The notes: generated by a model not told the origin, from the sequence alone. Counted from the stretch's first letter, positions 1 to 9,828 are shown. The stretch is 64,000 bases of DNA from Sphingosinicella microcystinivorans (GCF_003634215.1 NZ_RBWX01000007.1:422001-486000), one strand, 5' to 3'. A program made the numbers and translations.

Positions 1-930
1 GATGAGGCGCAGGTCGGGGTAGGGGAGGAACAGCGCAGAGCGCGCGCCCACGACCACCTTCGCCGTACCGCTTGCCGCCGCGCGCCAGGCAGCGCGGCGT
101 TCGGAAGAGCGCAGATCGCTGTGCCACTGCACCGGCTTGCAGCCGAAGCGGGCCTCGAAGCGCCGGAGAAACGGTTCGGTGAGCGCGATCTCGGGGAGGA
201 GGACGAGGGCCTGCCCCCCTGCATCGATCGCGGCGGCCACAGCCTCCAGATACGTCTCGGTCTTGCCCGACCCCGTGACGCCGTCGAGCAGGAAGGGCGC
301 GAAGTCGTGTGCCTTCACCGCTGCGACGAGCGCCGAAGCAGCAGCGTCCTGTTCCGCTTCCAGCACGGGCGGGCCGAAATCGGGGTCGGGGAGGGGCGGC
401 GCGCGGTCCACCGACACCGTTATGGGCTCGATCGCCCCTGCCGAGATGAGGCCGCGAATCACCGCGTCCGACACGCCCGACCATTCGGCAAGCTCGCGCA
501 CCAGTCCCTGCGCATCGCCGAGCGAGGAAAGTGCGGCCTCCCGCTTTTCCGTCATGCGTTCGGGCAGGATGCCGGAAACCCGGTATTCGGTGACGGTGCG
601 CGCGCCGTCGAGCGCGGCGGTGACCGAGAGCACCATGCGCAGCACGGCGGCGGGCGGCACCAGGTAGTACGCGGCAACCCACTCGACGAGCCGCCGCACG
701 CTCGCCGGGATCGGCGGCACGGGCGCCACGCCGAGTATCGGCCGCAGTTTCGCGTCGGCGACTTCGGTCGTCGGCAGCCGGTCCGCCTCCCACACCACGC
801 CGTGAAGTTCGCGCGGCCCGAGCGGCACACGGACCACGCTTCCCACCGGCACACCCTCCGCCGGCGCCCGGTAATCGAGCGGGCCGAGCGCGGCATTGCG
901 GGTGAGAACACGGAGGCGGGCGGCGGGCAT
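1..930 (-). CDS. priA: Primosomal protein N' (replication restart helicase PriA), partial
   Basis: The gene reads leftwards off the window, so only the first 310 codons are visible. PriA is the 3'-to-5' superfamily 2 DNA helicase that reloads the replisome at stalled forks. The start is the ATG whose complement lies at 928-930. The visible part covers the N-terminal 3'-DNA-binding domain (it begins [20 protein letters not shown]) and the start of the helicase core, with a Walker A motif ([15 protein letters not shown]) followed by [20 protein letters not shown] and the region around [12 protein letters not shown], all typical of PriA. The zinc-binding and C-terminal helicase parts lie outside the window. 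It diverges from the transaldolase gene, leaving a 107-nt spacer. Identification is secure; completeness cannot be judged. Confidence 0.95.
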   Translation of the reverse strand, partial: MPAARLRVLTRNAALGPLDYRAPAEGVPVGSVVRVPLGPRELHGVVWEADRLPTTEVADAKLRPILGVAPVPPIPASVRRLVEWVAAYYLVPPAAVLRMVLSVTAALDGARTVTEYRVSGILPERMTEKREAALSSLGDAQGLVRELAEWSGVSDAVIRGLISAGAIEPITVSVDRAPPLPDPDFGPPVLEAEQDAAASALVAAVKAHDFAPFLLDGVTGSGKTETYLEAVAAAIDAGGQALVLLPEIALTEPFLRRFEARFGCKPVQWHSDLRSSERRAAWRAAASGTAKVVVGARSALFLPYPDLRLI

Positions 931-1037
931 CGGGCCCTTATGTAGGCGCGCGCGCGCGAAGGCAAAGCCGCGCTATGGACGCCCGGCGATTCGAATCGCT
1001 AAGGGCAGTTCAAACGCCTCTTTCGAAAGCCCGACCC

Positions 1038-1691
1038 ATGAAATTCTTTGTCGACACTGCCGACACCAAGGACATCGCCGACCTCGCCGCCACCGGGCTT
1101 CTCGACGGCGTGACGACGAACCCGAGCCTCATCCACAAGTCCGGCCGCGGCTTCGTGGAGGTCGTGACGGAGATCTGCGGGATCGTCGACGGTCCGGTTT
1201 CCGCCGAAGTTGTCGCGCTCGATCACGAGACGATGATGAAGGAGGCCGAAGTCCTCCGCAAAATCGCCGACAACATCGCGATCAAGGTGCCGCTCACCAT
1301 CGATGGGCTGAAGACCTGCAAGGCACTCACCAGCGACGGCACAATGGTGAACGTCACGCTCTGCTTCTCGGCGAATCAGGCGCTGCTCGCAGCGAAGGCC
1401 GGCGCGACGTTCATCTCGCCGTTCGTCGGTCGCCACGATGACAACGGCCTCGACGGGATGCAGCTCATCAGCGACATCCGCCTCATCTACGACAACTACG
1501 ACTTCGCGACCGAAATCCTCGTCGCCAGCATCCGTCACCCGATTCATGTGCTCGAATCGGCGAAGATCGGCGCGGACGTGATGACGGCGCCCCCGGCTGT
1601 GATCCGCGCGCTCTTCAACCACGTCCTCACCGACAAGGGCATCGCCGGCTTCCTCGCCGATTGGGAAAAGACCGGCCAGTCCATCCTGTAA
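1038..1691 (+). CDS. fsa: Fructose-6-phosphate aldolase / small transaldolase
   Basis: This is a 217-residue class I aldolase of the small transaldolase (FSA/TalC) subfamily, acting in the cytoplasm on fructose 6-phosphate or in the non-oxidative pentose phosphate pathway. The start at 1038 gives [16 protein letters not shown], the usual N-terminus; an upstream in-frame ATG at 975 would add 21 unrelated residues. The Schiff-base lysine is most likely in [13 protein letters not shown], and TTNPSLI and [10 protein letters not shown] are family motifs. The length matches FSA/TalC (about 215-220). Sequence alone does not settle whether aldolase or transaldolase activity dominates. It sits between priA and the DUF484 gene, on the same strand as DUF484 and xerC. 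Confidence 0.93.
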   Translation: MKFFVDTADTKDIADLAATGLLDGVTTNPSLIHKSGRGFVEVVTEICGIVDGPVSAEVVALDHETMMKEAEVLRKIADNIAIKVPLTIDGLKTCKALTSDGTMVNVTLCFSANQALLAAKAGATFISPFVGRHDDNGLDGMQLISDIRLIYDNYDFATEILVASIRHPIHVLESAKIGADVMTAPPAVIRALFNHVLTDKGIAGFLADWEKTGQSIL

Positions 1692-1733
1692 CGCTCAGCT
1701 TCTCTTAACCATGTCCGCGATAGAGTCGCGGGC

Positions 1734-2297
1734 ATGGCCGTTCTCGATTTCCAGTCCGAAGCGCTGGTTCGCCTCCGCACGCGGGTCGCCGTCCTCGGTG
1801 AAGCAAACAATGATCTGCTCGCCTATGCGCGCGGTCATGCAGGCGCCGTGCAGCAGATTCACGCCGCCGCGCTCGCCGCGATGGACGCGCAGGACTTCGA
1901 GCATCTGATCCATGTCGTCACGCAGGACTGGGTGGATATCCTCCGCATCGATGCCGTCGGCCTTGGGCTGACGACAAGCGGCCAGGGTATTCGCGCCAGT
2001 GCGAGCGGCGTTCAGTTCATCGATCCCGAACAGGTCGAGCTCTGGTGCCACCTGCTTCCCGTGGGGCAGGCGCGCAGCGTAAAGCACGGCTCGCCCGTGT
2101 TCGGTCCGGCCGCCGATCTCATCCGCTCGGAAGCGCTGATCGCGCTCAAACCCACGCCGCCCGCGCCCACCGGCATCATCGCGCTCGGCTCGCGCGCGCC
2201 GCACAATTTTGGCGATTATCACGGCAACGAGCTTCTCGCCTTTCTCGGCGATGTGGTTTCGCGCATGATCGCGCGGTGGATGCAGATCGAGCCCTAG
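1734..2297 (+). CDS. DUF484 family protein
   Basis: This 187-residue soluble protein of the DUF484 family has a predicted coiled N-terminal helix (VRLRTRVAVLGEANNDLL) followed by a GAF-like fold. No enzymatic residues are obvious and the molecular function is unknown. DUF484 genes are often found immediately upstream of xerC in proteobacteria, and that is the case here: the C-terminal codons overlap the likely xerC start, suggesting translational coupling. A role connected with chromosome dimer resolution is only an inference from this neighbourhood. Confidence 0.85.
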   Translation: MAVLDFQSEALVRLRTRVAVLGEANNDLLAYARGHAGAVQQIHAAALAAMDAQDFEHLIHVVTQDWVDILRIDAVGLGLTTSGQGIRASASGVQFIDPEQVELWCHLLPVGQARSVKHGSPVFGPAADLIRSEALIALKPTPPAPTGIIALGSRAPHNFGDYHGNELLAFLGDVVSRMIARWMQIEP

Positions 2298-3229
2298 ACC
2301 CCCTAAACCTTCCGGCGCTGAACCAGCCCGCGCACGCCCGCGTCGCGGAATGGCTCGGCCACCTCGAAGCTGCCGAGCGCCGCTCCGCGCACACGCTTCG
2401 CGCCTATCAGACGAGCCTCAACGGCTTCGTGCATTTCATGGGCGGGCACCTTGGCGCCGCAGTGACGGACAGCGCGCTCGCTGCGCTCAGCCTCGCTGAC
2501 CTTCGCGCCTATCTCGCGCACCGCCGTGGCGAGGGTCTCGCCAACGTCTCCGTCGCGCGGGAGGTGGCGGCGCTTCGGAGTTTCTTCCGATGGGCAAGAA
2601 AACACCGCGGCATCGATTGCAAGGCGATCGCGGGACTTGCCTCACCGCGCCTCAAGAAACGTGTCCCGCGCCCGCTCGCGCCTGCCGATGCCACCGGCGT
2701 TGCCGACCTTGCCGGAGAGGATGCGCGCGAGCCATGGATCGGTGCGCGCGACACGGCGGTGCTGCTGCTGCTCTATGGGTCCGGCCTTCGCATCGCGGAG
2801 GCGTTGTCGCTTACCGGCGATGTGCTGCCGGTCGGCGCGACGATCACCATCACCGGCAAGCGCGGCAAGACGCGTGTCGTGCCCGTGCTGCCGAAGGTGA
2901 AGGAGGCGATCGACGCCTATCTCGCGCTCGCGCCGTTCACGCCCGCGCCGGGCACGCCGCTGTTCCGGGGCGCGAAGGGCGGGCCGCTCTCAGCGGGCAT
3001 GATCCGCGCCGCGATGCGCAGTGCGCGCGCTGCGCTCGGCCTGCCGCCCTCTGCGACGCCGCACGCGCTCCGCCACAGCTTCGCGACGCATCTGCTGGCG
3101 CGCGGTGCGGACCTGCGCTCGATCCAGGAACTGCTCGGCCACGCCAGCCTGTCCTCGACGCAGGTCTATACGGAGGTCGATGCGGCGCGGCTGCTCGATG
3201 TTTACCGGCACGCGCACCCGCGCGCTTAG
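2276..3229 (+). CDS. xerC: Tyrosine recombinase XerC
   Basis: XerC is a site-specific tyrosine recombinase that, with XerD, resolves chromosome dimers at dif. From the GTG at 2276 the protein has 317 residues, close to the family norm of about 300. The reading frame is open further upstream to 2045, but that extension would overlap all of the DUF484 C-terminus and shows no XerC similarity, so it is rejected. The N-terminal SAM-like domain contains AERRSAHTLRAYQTSL. The catalytic set is visible: Arg in SGLRIAEALSL, Lys in TGKRGKTRVVPV, His-x-x-Arg in PHALRHSFATHLL, His in LLGHASLSSTQ and the nucleophile Tyr in VYTEVD. The 3' end overlaps the convergent dedA gene by 4 nt. The exact start is uncertain. 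Confidence 0.92.
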   Translation: MDADRALDPLNLPALNQPAHARVAEWLGHLEAAERRSAHTLRAYQTSLNGFVHFMGGHLGAAVTDSALAALSLADLRAYLAHRRGEGLANVSVAREVAALRSFFRWARKHRGIDCKAIAGLASPRLKKRVPRPLAPADATGVADLAGEDAREPWIGARDTAVLLLLYGSGLRIAEALSLTGDVLPVGATITITGKRGKTRVVPVLPKVKEAIDAYLALAPFTPAPGTPLFRGAKGGPLSAGMIRAAMRSARAALGLPPSATPHALRHSFATHLLARGADLRSIQELLGHASLSSTQVYTEVDAARLLDVYRHAHPRA

Positions 3230-3825
3230 GCGTGCGGCTTCCAGGTGATGACGCGCCACAGGTAGCCGGCCACGCATACCACGATCACCGCAGTGCCGAT
3301 GGGTCCGACATACGCCTCGATCTCGGCATAATCCTGCCCGAGCTTGTAGCCTGCGATGGCGAGCAGCGATGTCCAGCCCGCGGTGCCGATGGTCGAATAG
3401 ATCACGAACTGCCGAAAGTGCATTTCCATGAAGCCCGCAGGCACGGAAATGAGCGAACGCAGCGTCGGCAACATGCGACCGAACAGAACGAAGGCCGCGC
3501 CGTGCTGGTCGAACCACTTGTGCGCCTTCTCGATGTCGCCGAGGCTGACGGTCAGCCAACGGCCGAAGCGCCGGACAATGGAATCGAAGCGGTGGATGCC
3601 GATCTGCTTGGCGAGCAGATACCAGAAGACGTTGCCGAACATCGCGCCCGTGGTGCCGGCCGCAATGGCGCCTATGAGGCTGAACCCGCCTTTTGCGGCT
3701 TCAAGCCCCGCGAAAGACATGATGACTTCGCTCGGGATCGGCGGGAACACCGTTTCCAGGAACATCAGGAAGGCGATGCCGAGATAGCCGCTCTCGGCGA
3801 TCAGCTGCTGGACCCACTCACCCAT
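3226..3825 (-). CDS. DedA family inner-membrane protein
   Basis: This 199-residue polytopic inner-membrane protein belongs to the DedA/SNARE-associated family, whose members include polyprenyl-phosphate and phospholipid flippases. Characteristic segments are ETVFPPIPSEVIM near the N-terminus (re-entrant region) and FGRMLPTLRSLISVPAGFMEM, which carries the conserved arginines. Four to five hydrophobic segments can be seen. The gene is the last of the minus-strand series rsmI-yraN-gshB-dedA, 1 nt after gshB, and meets xerC tail to tail. The substrate cannot be assigned from sequence. Confidence 0.9.
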   Translation of the reverse strand: MGEWVQQLIAESGYLGIAFLMFLETVFPPIPSEVIMSFAGLEAAKGGFSLIGAIAAGTTGAMFGNVFWYLLAKQIGIHRFDSIVRRFGRWLTVSLGDIEKAHKWFDQHGAAFVLFGRMLPTLRSLISVPAGFMEMHFRQFVIYSTIGTAGWTSLLAIAGYKLGQDYAEIEAYVGPIGTAVIVVCVAGYLWRVITWKPHA

Positions 3826-3826
3826 A

Positions 3827-4774
3827 TCAGCGGGAAAGCCGCTTCAATATCGCGTCCCAGATCATGCCCGCCGTATCGGTGCCGTTGAATCGGTCGATCG
3901 CCACGATGCCGGTGGGGGAGGTGACGTTGATTTCGGTGAGGTTGCCGTCGATCACGTCGATGCCCACGAAGATCAGTCCGCGCCGTTCAAGCTCCGGCCC
4001 CAGCCGCGCGCAGATTTCCTCCTCGCGCGGCGTCAGTTCGGTTTTCGCCGCATTGCCGCCCGCCGCGAGGTTGGAGCGGATTTCGCCCGCCTTGGGCAGG
4101 CGGTTGATGGCACCCGCGACCTTGCCGTCTACAAGAACGATGCGCTTGTCGCCGTCGCTTACCTTGGGAAGGAAACGCTGCACCATGAAAGGCTCGCGCC
4201 ATACGTTCGAGAACAGCTCGACAAGCGCGGGAAGGTTGCCGTCGTCTTCGCCCAGCTTGAACACGGCGGCGCCCGCATTGCCGTGCAGCGGCTTCACGAC
4301 GATGGCGCCGTGCTTTTTGCGGAACGCCAGCACCTCTTCCAGCCGCCGCGTGATCAGCGTGGGCGGCATCAGGTCGGCGAATTGCGTGACGAACAGCTTC
4401 TCGGGCGCGTTGCGCACCTCGCGCGGGTTGTTCACCACCAGCGTTTCGCCCTCCAGCATCTCCAGGAGGTGCGTGGCGGTGATATAGCCGATGTCGAACG
4501 GCGGATCCTGCCGCATCAGCACGACATCGACCTCGCTGCCGAGGTCGATGTCTCGCGCCTCACCGAGTGTGTAGTGATCTCCCGCGACGTTGCGCACGGA
4601 GACGGGCCGCGCGTGTGCGATCACACGCCCGCCGCGCCAGGAAAGCTGGTCGGCGAGGTAGTGATAGAGCGTGTAGCCGCGCTCCTGGGCCTTCAGCATC
4701 AGTGCGAAGCTCGAATCGCCCGCGATGTTGATGCGCTCGATGGGGTCCATCTGGACAGCGACGGTGAGGCTCAT
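3827..4774 (-). CDS. gshB: Glutathione synthetase
   Basis: This is a 315-residue ATP-grasp ligase that joins gamma-glutamylcysteine and glycine, the second step of glutathione synthesis. The start was set at the ATG complementary to 4772-4774, giving MSLTVAVQMDPIERINIAGD, the canonical GshB N-terminus; upstream codons are unrelated. Motifs include MRQDPPFDIGYITATHLLE, the ATP-grasp lysine region IVVKPLHGNAGAAVFKL and the C-terminal IDVIDGNLTEINVTSPTG with metal-binding Glu/Asn. Length matches bacterial GshB (about 315). It lies between yraN and dedA on the minus strand with short spacers, so co-transcription is likely. Confidence 0.95.
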   Translation of the reverse strand: MSLTVAVQMDPIERINIAGDSSFALMLKAQERGYTLYHYLADQLSWRGGRVIAHARPVSVRNVAGDHYTLGEARDIDLGSEVDVVLMRQDPPFDIGYITATHLLEMLEGETLVVNNPREVRNAPEKLFVTQFADLMPPTLITRRLEEVLAFRKKHGAIVVKPLHGNAGAAVFKLGEDDGNLPALVELFSNVWREPFMVQRFLPKVSDGDKRIVLVDGKVAGAINRLPKAGEIRSNLAAGGNAAKTELTPREEEICARLGPELERRGLIFVGIDVIDGNLTEINVTSPTGIVAIDRFNGTDTAGMIWDAILKRLSR

Positions 4775-4809
4775 GGGCGTTCCTTTGATTCGCGAAGGCC
4801 GTCTAGCAG

Positions 4810-5169
4810 CTAAGCCCAATCGCCGTCGACCACGCCTTCGATGTGGCGGGGCAGGCGGCCGCGCGAGATGACCAGTGCGTCGATGCGCGCGCCTTCGCAA
4901 TCCGCCATATAGCGGCCAAGCGCGAGGTTGGCGGCGCGCGCGACACGGCGCAGGCGCGCGGGCTCGAGCGCTGCGGAGGCGTCGGTTTCGTCGTCGCGCG
5001 CCTTGACCTCGACGAACACCAGCATCCGGCCGCGCCGCGCCACGATGTCGATCTCGCCCGCCGGTGTGCGGACGCGCTCACCAAGGATGCGGTAGCCTTT
5101 GACGCGCAGCCACAGCGCCGCGATGCGTTCGGCGCGGCGGCCGCGCCGTTCGGCCGCCTGTCGTTTCAT
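4810..5169 (-). CDS. YraN family (UPF0102) nuclease-like protein
   Basis: This 119-residue protein of the YraN/UPF0102 family has a restriction-endonuclease-like fold. The core is TPAGEIDIVARRGRMLVFVEVKAR, which contains the E-(I/L)-D-(I/L)-(V/I)-A and V-F-V-E-V-K motifs corresponding to the PD-(D/E)xK active site. The start at 5169 (MKRQAAERRGRRAER) overlaps the rsmI stop by 4 nt (ATGA), so translation is probably coupled to rsmI. The rsmI/lpoA/yraN neighbourhood is also conserved in Escherichia coli. The biological substrate is unknown. Confidence 0.88.
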   Translation of the reverse strand: MKRQAAERRGRRAERIAALWLRVKGYRILGERVRTPAGEIDIVARRGRMLVFVEVKARDDETDASAALEPARLRRVARAANLALGRYMADCEGARIDALVISRGRLPRHIEGVVDGDWA

Positions 5170-6035
5170 GCGTTGTCGCGGAGTTCGAGCGCGCGGGCGT
5201 AAACCTGTTTGCGGGGGAGGTCGAGCGCGGCGCTCACTTCCGCCACGGCGGATTTCAGCGGCTGGGTTGCCATCGCGGCGGCGAGTGCCGCATCGAGCGT
5301 GTCGGCGTCCGCTGGCGCAGCCGGTTCGGGTGGGCCGACGACGATGACGATCTCGCCCTTGGGCGGCGCGTCCGCATAGCGCGCGGCGAGTTCGCCGAGC
5401 GTGCCCGTCACGGTTTCCTCGAAGGCTTTGGTAATCTCGCGCGCCACGGCGGCGGGGCGGTCGCCGAGGCCCTGCTTCAACGCCTCCAGCGACCGCGCCA
5501 GCCGATTGCCGGATTCGTAGAACACCAGCGTTGCATCCAGCCCCGCGAATTCCGCGATCGTGTCCGCCGACGCTTTGGCTTTCGCCGGAAGGAAGCCCGC
5601 GAACAGGAAGCGGTCGGTGGGAAGCCCCGCCAGCGTCAGCGCGGAAATGGCCGCGCACGGCCCCGGGATGGTGGTGACCGGGATGCCTTCAGCGCGTGCC
5701 TCCCGCACCAGCTTGAATCCGGGATCGGAAATCAGCGGCGTGCCCGCGTCGCTCACGAGTGCAACCGATTCATTTCGCATACGTTCCAGCAGGCGTGAGC
5801 GCACGCGGCTGTCACTATGGTCGTGGTAGGGTGCCATCGGGCGGTCGCTGCCGATGCGGGCGAGCAGTTTTGCTGTCACGCGTGTATCTTCAGCGGCGAT
5901 TAAGCCTGCGGACCTCAACACGTCGGCCGCACGGAGCGTTATGTCGCCCAGGTTGCCGATGGGCGTCGCCACGATGTAAAGGCCGGGTTCAAGATTACCG
6001 GGTTCAGATTCTGGGGGTAAGGGTGCCATGGACAT
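5166..6035 (-). CDS. rsmI: 16S rRNA (cytidine-1402-2'-O)-methyltransferase
   Basis: RsmI methylates the 2'-hydroxyl of C1402 in the decoding centre of 16S rRNA using S-adenosylmethionine. The 289-residue protein has the tetrapyrrole-methylase fold; motifs are LYIVATPIGNLGDITLRA near the N-terminus, AEDTRVTAKLL, ALVSDAGTPLISDPGFKLV and TIPGPCAAISAL, all diagnostic of RsmI. A short C-terminal domain (DALAAAMATQPLKSAVAEV) is also typical. A second in-frame ATG lies 6 nt downstream (6029). The 5' end overlaps the divergent lipoprotein gene by 8 bp, so each promoter must lie inside the other gene's 5' region. The stop overlaps the yraN start. Confidence 0.95.
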   Translation of the reverse strand: MSMAPLPPESEPGNLEPGLYIVATPIGNLGDITLRAADVLRSAGLIAAEDTRVTAKLLARIGSDRPMAPYHDHSDSRVRSRLLERMRNESVALVSDAGTPLISDPGFKLVREARAEGIPVTTIPGPCAAISALTLAGLPTDRFLFAGFLPAKAKASADTIAEFAGLDATLVFYESGNRLARSLEALKQGLGDRPAAVAREITKAFEETVTGTLGELAARYADAPPKGEIVIVVGPPEPAAPADADTLDAALAAAMATQPLKSAVAEVSAALDLPRKQVYARALELRDNA

Positions 6036-7326
6036 GTCGATTTACAGCATGGAGGGCCGCGGGCGATTTTGGAATCGCTGTTTTTCCGGCCTGAAGCGGA
6101 CGGCGCTGCCGATGGTGGCGCTTGCCGCCGCTGCCTGTACGCAAACGGTCCAGAAAGCGCCGCAAGTGGAGGCGCCTCCCGCGCCTGTGCCGGTCGTGGA
6201 AGCGCCAAAGGAAATTCCGCAAAACCGCGTTGCTCTGCTGCTGCCGATGTCGGGAGGCACCGCGCGTGTCGGCCAATCGCTGGCGAACGCCGCGAACATG
6301 GCGCTGCTCGATGTGAAGAACACGAACATCAAGCTCACCGTCTATGATACCGCGCCCGGTGCCGCCGCTGCCGCCCGCCGCGCGGTTGCGGAGGGCAACA
6401 AGCTGTTCCTCGGGCCGCTGCTCGCGGCGGACGTCACCGCCGTGCGCGGCGTCGCCAAGGCGGCGGGCATTCCGATCATCTCCTATTCGAATGACGCGGA
6501 GGTCGCCGGAAACGGCGTTTATATCCTCGGCTTCCAGCCGGATCAGTCGATCGACCGCGTCGTGCGCTATGCGCGTTCGCAGGGTGTCGAACGCTTCGGC
6601 GCGCTTGTTCCCGTCGGCAACTATGGCCAGCGCGCGTCCGGCGCGATGCTGCGCGCGGTGCGCGACGCGGGCGGCAAGGTCACGGCGGTCGAAACCTACG
6701 AGCGTTCGCGCGCCAAGCTGCAGGCCGCCGTGCGCCGCCTCACCGATTATGAAGCGCGCGTCGCACGGGCGAGCCAGGGCGGCATCGTTCGCGCTGACGG
6801 CACCGTCGCGCCGGTGCAGGAACGCCTTGGGCCGGTGTCCTTCCAGGCACTGCTGATCGCGGACGGCAGCCAGATCGCGTCCGCGTTCCTTGGTCCGCTC
6901 ACGCAGTACGGCGCCGGTCCGGGCAAGGTGCGCTACCTTGGGCCGGAACTCTGGAATGCCGAGCCCGGCATCCGCACCGTGCAGGGTCTGCACGGCGCGT
7001 GGTACGCGAGCGTGCCCGATACGCGCTTCACGCAGCTCGCCTCGCGCTACCGGGCGAAGTTCGGCGGTGCGCCGTCCCGGCTCGCCAGCCTGGGCTACGA
7101 TTCGGTGCTGCTGGTGAATGCGATCGCGGATAGCTGGACGATCGGTTCCAGCTTCCCCGAAGGCCGCCTGCGCGATTCAGACGGGTTCGCGGGTGTCGAT
7201 GGCATCTTCCGCTTCGGCGCGTCGGGCATTGCCGATCGCGGGCTCGAAGTGGGGCAGGTGGGCGCATCGGGCACCACCGTCGTCTCGCCCGCGCCGCGCA
7301 CCTTCGCGAAGCGTCCGGGCGCCTGA
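6028..7326 (+). CDS. Penicillin-binding protein activator (LpoA-like) lipoprotein
   Basis: This 432-residue outer-membrane lipoprotein resembles the C-terminal part of LpoA/YraM, a periplasmic type I substrate-binding-protein fold that in enterobacteria activates PBP1A. The N-terminal signal ends in a lipobox-like VALAAAACT, so lipidation would be at the Cys near residue 37. A Pro/Ala/Val-rich linker follows, and then the binding-protein-like domain starting NRVALLLPMSGGTARVGQSL. The start at 6028 is preceded by AAGGG at suitable spacing; the ATG at 6049 lacks such a site. It diverges from rsmI (8-bp overlap of the 5' ends), consistent with the conserved rsmI/lpoA pairing. It lacks the TPR half of gammaproteobacterial LpoA, as is usual for shorter alphaproteobacterial members. 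Confidence 0.82.
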   Translation: MDMSIYSMEGRGRFWNRCFSGLKRTALPMVALAAAACTQTVQKAPQVEAPPAPVPVVEAPKEIPQNRVALLLPMSGGTARVGQSLANAANMALLDVKNTNIKLTVYDTAPGAAAAARRAVAEGNKLFLGPLLAADVTAVRGVAKAAGIPIISYSNDAEVAGNGVYILGFQPDQSIDRVVRYARSQGVERFGALVPVGNYGQRASGAMLRAVRDAGGKVTAVETYERSRAKLQAAVRRLTDYEARVARASQGGIVRADGTVAPVQERLGPVSFQALLIADGSQIASAFLGPLTQYGAGPGKVRYLGPELWNAEPGIRTVQGLHGAWYASVPDTRFTQLASRYRAKFGGAPSRLASLGYDSVLLVNAIADSWTIGSSFPEGRLRDSDGFAGVDGIFRFGASGIADRGLEVGQVGASGTTVVSPAPRTFAKRPGA

Positions 7327-8454
7327 TCAGGCCATCAGCCGCGCGATCACCGCGTTCAGCAGCGGCTGACCCGCTTCGGTCAGTCGCAGGCGGTCATTCT
7401 CGCGCGCGACCAGCCCGAGCCGCGTGGTTTCGGCGAGACCCGCGGTGCTGATCCCCGTGTCGAGCGCGACGCCCGTCCGCGCGGCAAACGCCGTCTCGTC
7501 GATGCCTTCAAGCAGGCGCAGCCCCATCATCAGCGCTTCGTTGGCGCGCGTATTGGCTTCGAGGGGCGTTTCGCTCGCCACCGGCGTTTTCAGCCACGTC
7601 TCCGGCAGCCGTTCGCGGGTCGTCGCCATGCCGCCGCGCCGTCCGTGCGCGCCGGGGCCGACGCCAACGTAGTCGCCGTAGCGCCAATAGGTGAGGTTGT
7701 GGCGGCTCTCCGCGCCCGGCCGGGCGTGGTTCGAAACCTCATAGGCCGGAAGCCCCGCCGCCGCGGTCATCGCGCGCGTCATCTCGAACATGCCGAGCGA
7801 GGCGTCTTCCTCCGGCAGCGTCAGCCGCCCGAGCCGCGCGCGCGTCGCGAACGCCGTCCCCGGCTCGATGGTGAGCTGGTAGAGCGAAAGGTGTTCCGTG
7901 CCGAACGCCAGAGCACGCCTGAGTTCGGCTTCCCATTCCTCAGGCGTCTGGCCTTCGCGTGCGTAGATGAGATCGAAGCTCACGCGCGGAAAATGCCGCT
8001 GCGCCACATCGAGCGCGGCAAGCCCTTCCGCAAGGTCGTGCGCGCGCCCCAGCGCTTTCAGTGCCGTATCGTCAAGCGCCTGCAGCCCCAACGACACGCG
8101 GTTCACCCCCGCCGCGGCGAACCCCGCGAAGCGCCCGGCCTCGACGCTCGAAGGATTTGCTTCCAGCGTGATTTCGGCGTTGTCGAAACCCCACAGCCGG
8201 TCAGCCGCTGCGATGATCGCGCCAACGGTTTCGGGCGACATCAATGAAGGCGTGCCGCCCCCGAAGAACAGGCTTGAAAGCCGCCGCCCCGGCGTCAGGC
8301 GCGCCTCGTATTCCATGTCGGCGATCAGCGCGTCGCGCCACGCCGCCTCGTCGATGCGCTCGCGGACATGGCTGTTGAAGTCGCAGTACGGGCATTTGGA
8401 GACGCAGAACGGCCAGTGGACGTAAAGCGCGAGCGGATCCGCTACTGGAGACAT
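7327..8454 (-). CDS. hemW: Heme chaperone HemW (radical SAM, CPO-III-like)
   Basis: HemW is a radical-SAM protein formerly annotated as oxygen-independent coproporphyrinogen oxidase; it binds heme and delivers it to respiratory enzymes. The 375-residue protein starts [20 protein letters not shown] and has the cluster motif [10 protein letters not shown] (CxxxCxxC, no extra Cys as in true HemN), [13 protein letters not shown] and the HemW signature HNLTYW. The gene follows rdgB with a 13-nt overlap and converges with the LpoA-like gene without a spacer (7326/7327). Annotation as a heme chaperone rather than a CPO enzyme is based on family features. Confidence 0.92.
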   Translation of the reverse strand: MSPVADPLALYVHWPFCVSKCPYCDFNSHVRERIDEAAWRDALIADMEYEARLTPGRRLSSLFFGGGTPSLMSPETVGAIIAAADRLWGFDNAEITLEANPSSVEAGRFAGFAAAGVNRVSLGLQALDDTALKALGRAHDLAEGLAALDVAQRHFPRVSFDLIYAREGQTPEEWEAELRRALAFGTEHLSLYQLTIEPGTAFATRARLGRLTLPEEDASLGMFEMTRAMTAAAGLPAYEVSNHARPGAESRHNLTYWRYGDYVGVGPGAHGRRGGMATTRERLPETWLKTPVASETPLEANTRANEALMMGLRLLEGIDETAFAARTGVALDTGISTAGLAETTRLGLVARENDRLRLTEAGQPLLNAVIARLMA

Positions 8455-9038
8455 GCCTCAACCAACTGCGCGAATGCGCGTGCGCGATGGCTCATCGCAT
8501 GCTTCGCGTCCGGCGCCATCTCGCCGAAGCTGATGTCGTGCCCCTCGGGCACGAACATCGGGTCGTAGCCGAAGCCCTTGTCGCCGCGCGGCGGCCACAC
8601 GAGCGTGCCGTGCACATGGCCCTCGAACGTTTCGACGTGTCCGTCCGGCCACGCCAGCGTCAGCGCGCAGGTGAAGTGCGCGGTGCGGTCCGCGGCATCG
8701 CCGAGCGCCTCGTGCACCTTGCGCATCGCGAGGCCGAAATCCTTCTCCGGCCCTGCCCAGCGCGCCGAATAAATGCCGGGATCGCCGCCGAGGGCGTGAA
8801 CGCTGAGCCCCGAATCGTCGGAAAGCGCCGGAAGCCCCGAGGCGCGCGCGGCGGCGAGCGCCTTCAGCTCGGCATTGCCCCGGAACGTCGTCTCCGTTTC
8901 CTCCGGTTCGGGCAGGCCGGCATCTCCCGCCGACACCGGCTCGATGCCGAACGGTGCCAGCAGGTCGCGGATTTCCCGCACCTTGCCGGGGTTGTGGCTC
9001 GCCACGATCAGCGTGCCGGGAAGGAGCCTGCGCGCCAC
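8442..9038 (-). CDS. rdgB: dITP/XTP pyrophosphatase (RdgB/HAM1)
   Basis: This 198-residue Ham1/RdgB family house-cleaning enzyme hydrolyses non-canonical purine triphosphates (dITP, XTP) to monophosphates. Diagnostic motifs are [17 protein letters not shown] at the N-terminus, [32 protein letters not shown] with the catalytic Asp, IYSARWAG and the C-terminal [12 protein letters not shown] and SHRARAF. Length agrees with the family (about 195-200). It lies 3 nt downstream of rph and overlaps hemW, forming the rph-rdgB-hemW operon that is common in alphaproteobacteria. Confidence 0.95.
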   Translation of the reverse strand: MARRLLPGTLIVASHNPGKVREIRDLLAPFGIEPVSAGDAGLPEPEETETTFRGNAELKALAAARASGLPALSDDSGLSVHALGGDPGIYSARWAGPEKDFGLAMRKVHEALGDAADRTAHFTCALTLAWPDGHVETFEGHVHGTLVWPPRGDKGFGYDPMFVPEGHDISFGEMAPDAKHAMSHRARAFAQLVEACLQ

Positions 9039-9041
9039 AGC

Positions 9042-9758
9042 CTAGCGCCCGGTCGCCTTCAGCTGTGCAGCGTAGATCTTGCTGCATCCGATGCGCGCGA
9101 GGCGCAGCATACGGAGCAGCGTCTCCTCGTCGAACGGGTCGCGCTCGGCGGTGCCCTGCACCTCGACGATGCCGCCCTTGTCGGTCATCACGAAGTTGGC
9201 GTCGGTCTCGGCGGCGGAATCCTCCGGGTAATCGAGGTCGAGCACGGCTGCACCTTCATAAACGCCGCAGCTGATCGCCGCGACCTGCGCGCGAATGGGG
9301 TCCACCGTCAGCAGGCCGTCCGCCATCAGCTTGTCGATGGCGATCCGTAGCGCCACCCAGGCGCCGGAAATGGCGGCAGTGCGTGTGCCGCCGTCCGCCT
9401 GCAGCACGTCGCAATCGACGGTGATCTGCCGCTCGCCGAGCGCCTTCAGGTCCACGATCGTGCGCAGCGAGCGGCCGATCAGGCGCTGGATTTCCTGCGT
9501 GCGCCCGGATTGCTTGCCCTTCGCCGCCTCGCGCGAGCCGCGCGTGTGCGTGGCGCGGGGGAGCATTCCGTACTCCGCCGTCACCCAGCCTTCGCCCTTG
9601 CCGCGCAGGAACGGCGGCACGCGCTCTTCCAGGCTCGCCGTCACCAGCACATGGGTGTCGCCGAACTTCACGAGGCAGGAACCTTCGGCGTGGCGCGAGA
9701 AGCCGGGGATCATTTCGATGGTGCGCATCTCGTCGGGCGCGCGGCCGGAAGGTCGCAT
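9042..9758 (-). CDS. rph: Ribonuclease PH
   Basis: RNase PH is a phosphorolytic 3'-to-5' exoribonuclease that trims tRNA precursors. The 238-residue protein starts [16 protein letters not shown] and shows RPH motifs [35 protein letters not shown] and [21 protein letters not shown] (phosphate site and catalytic Asp). A good Shine-Dalgarno (AGGAG) precedes the ATG on the minus strand. It is the first gene of rph-rdgB-hemW and diverges from hrcA, leaving a 108-bp region that holds the hrcA heat-shock promoter. Confidence 0.96.
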   Translation of the reverse strand: MRPSGRAPDEMRTIEMIPGFSRHAEGSCLVKFGDTHVLVTASLEERVPPFLRGKGEGWVTAEYGMLPRATHTRGSREAAKGKQSGRTQEIQRLIGRSLRTIVDLKALGERQITVDCDVLQADGGTRTAAISGAWVALRIAIDKLMADGLLTVDPIRAQVAAISCGVYEGAAVLDLDYPEDSAAETDANFVMTDKGGIVEVQGTAERDPFDEETLLRMLRLARIGCSKIYAAQLKATGR

Positions 9759-9828
9759 GAAAACTCCTGTACGGGGGAATGGGTTCTGCCGCGCCGTGTA
9801 CCGGCTCGCGGCACCGGGGTCCAGATCA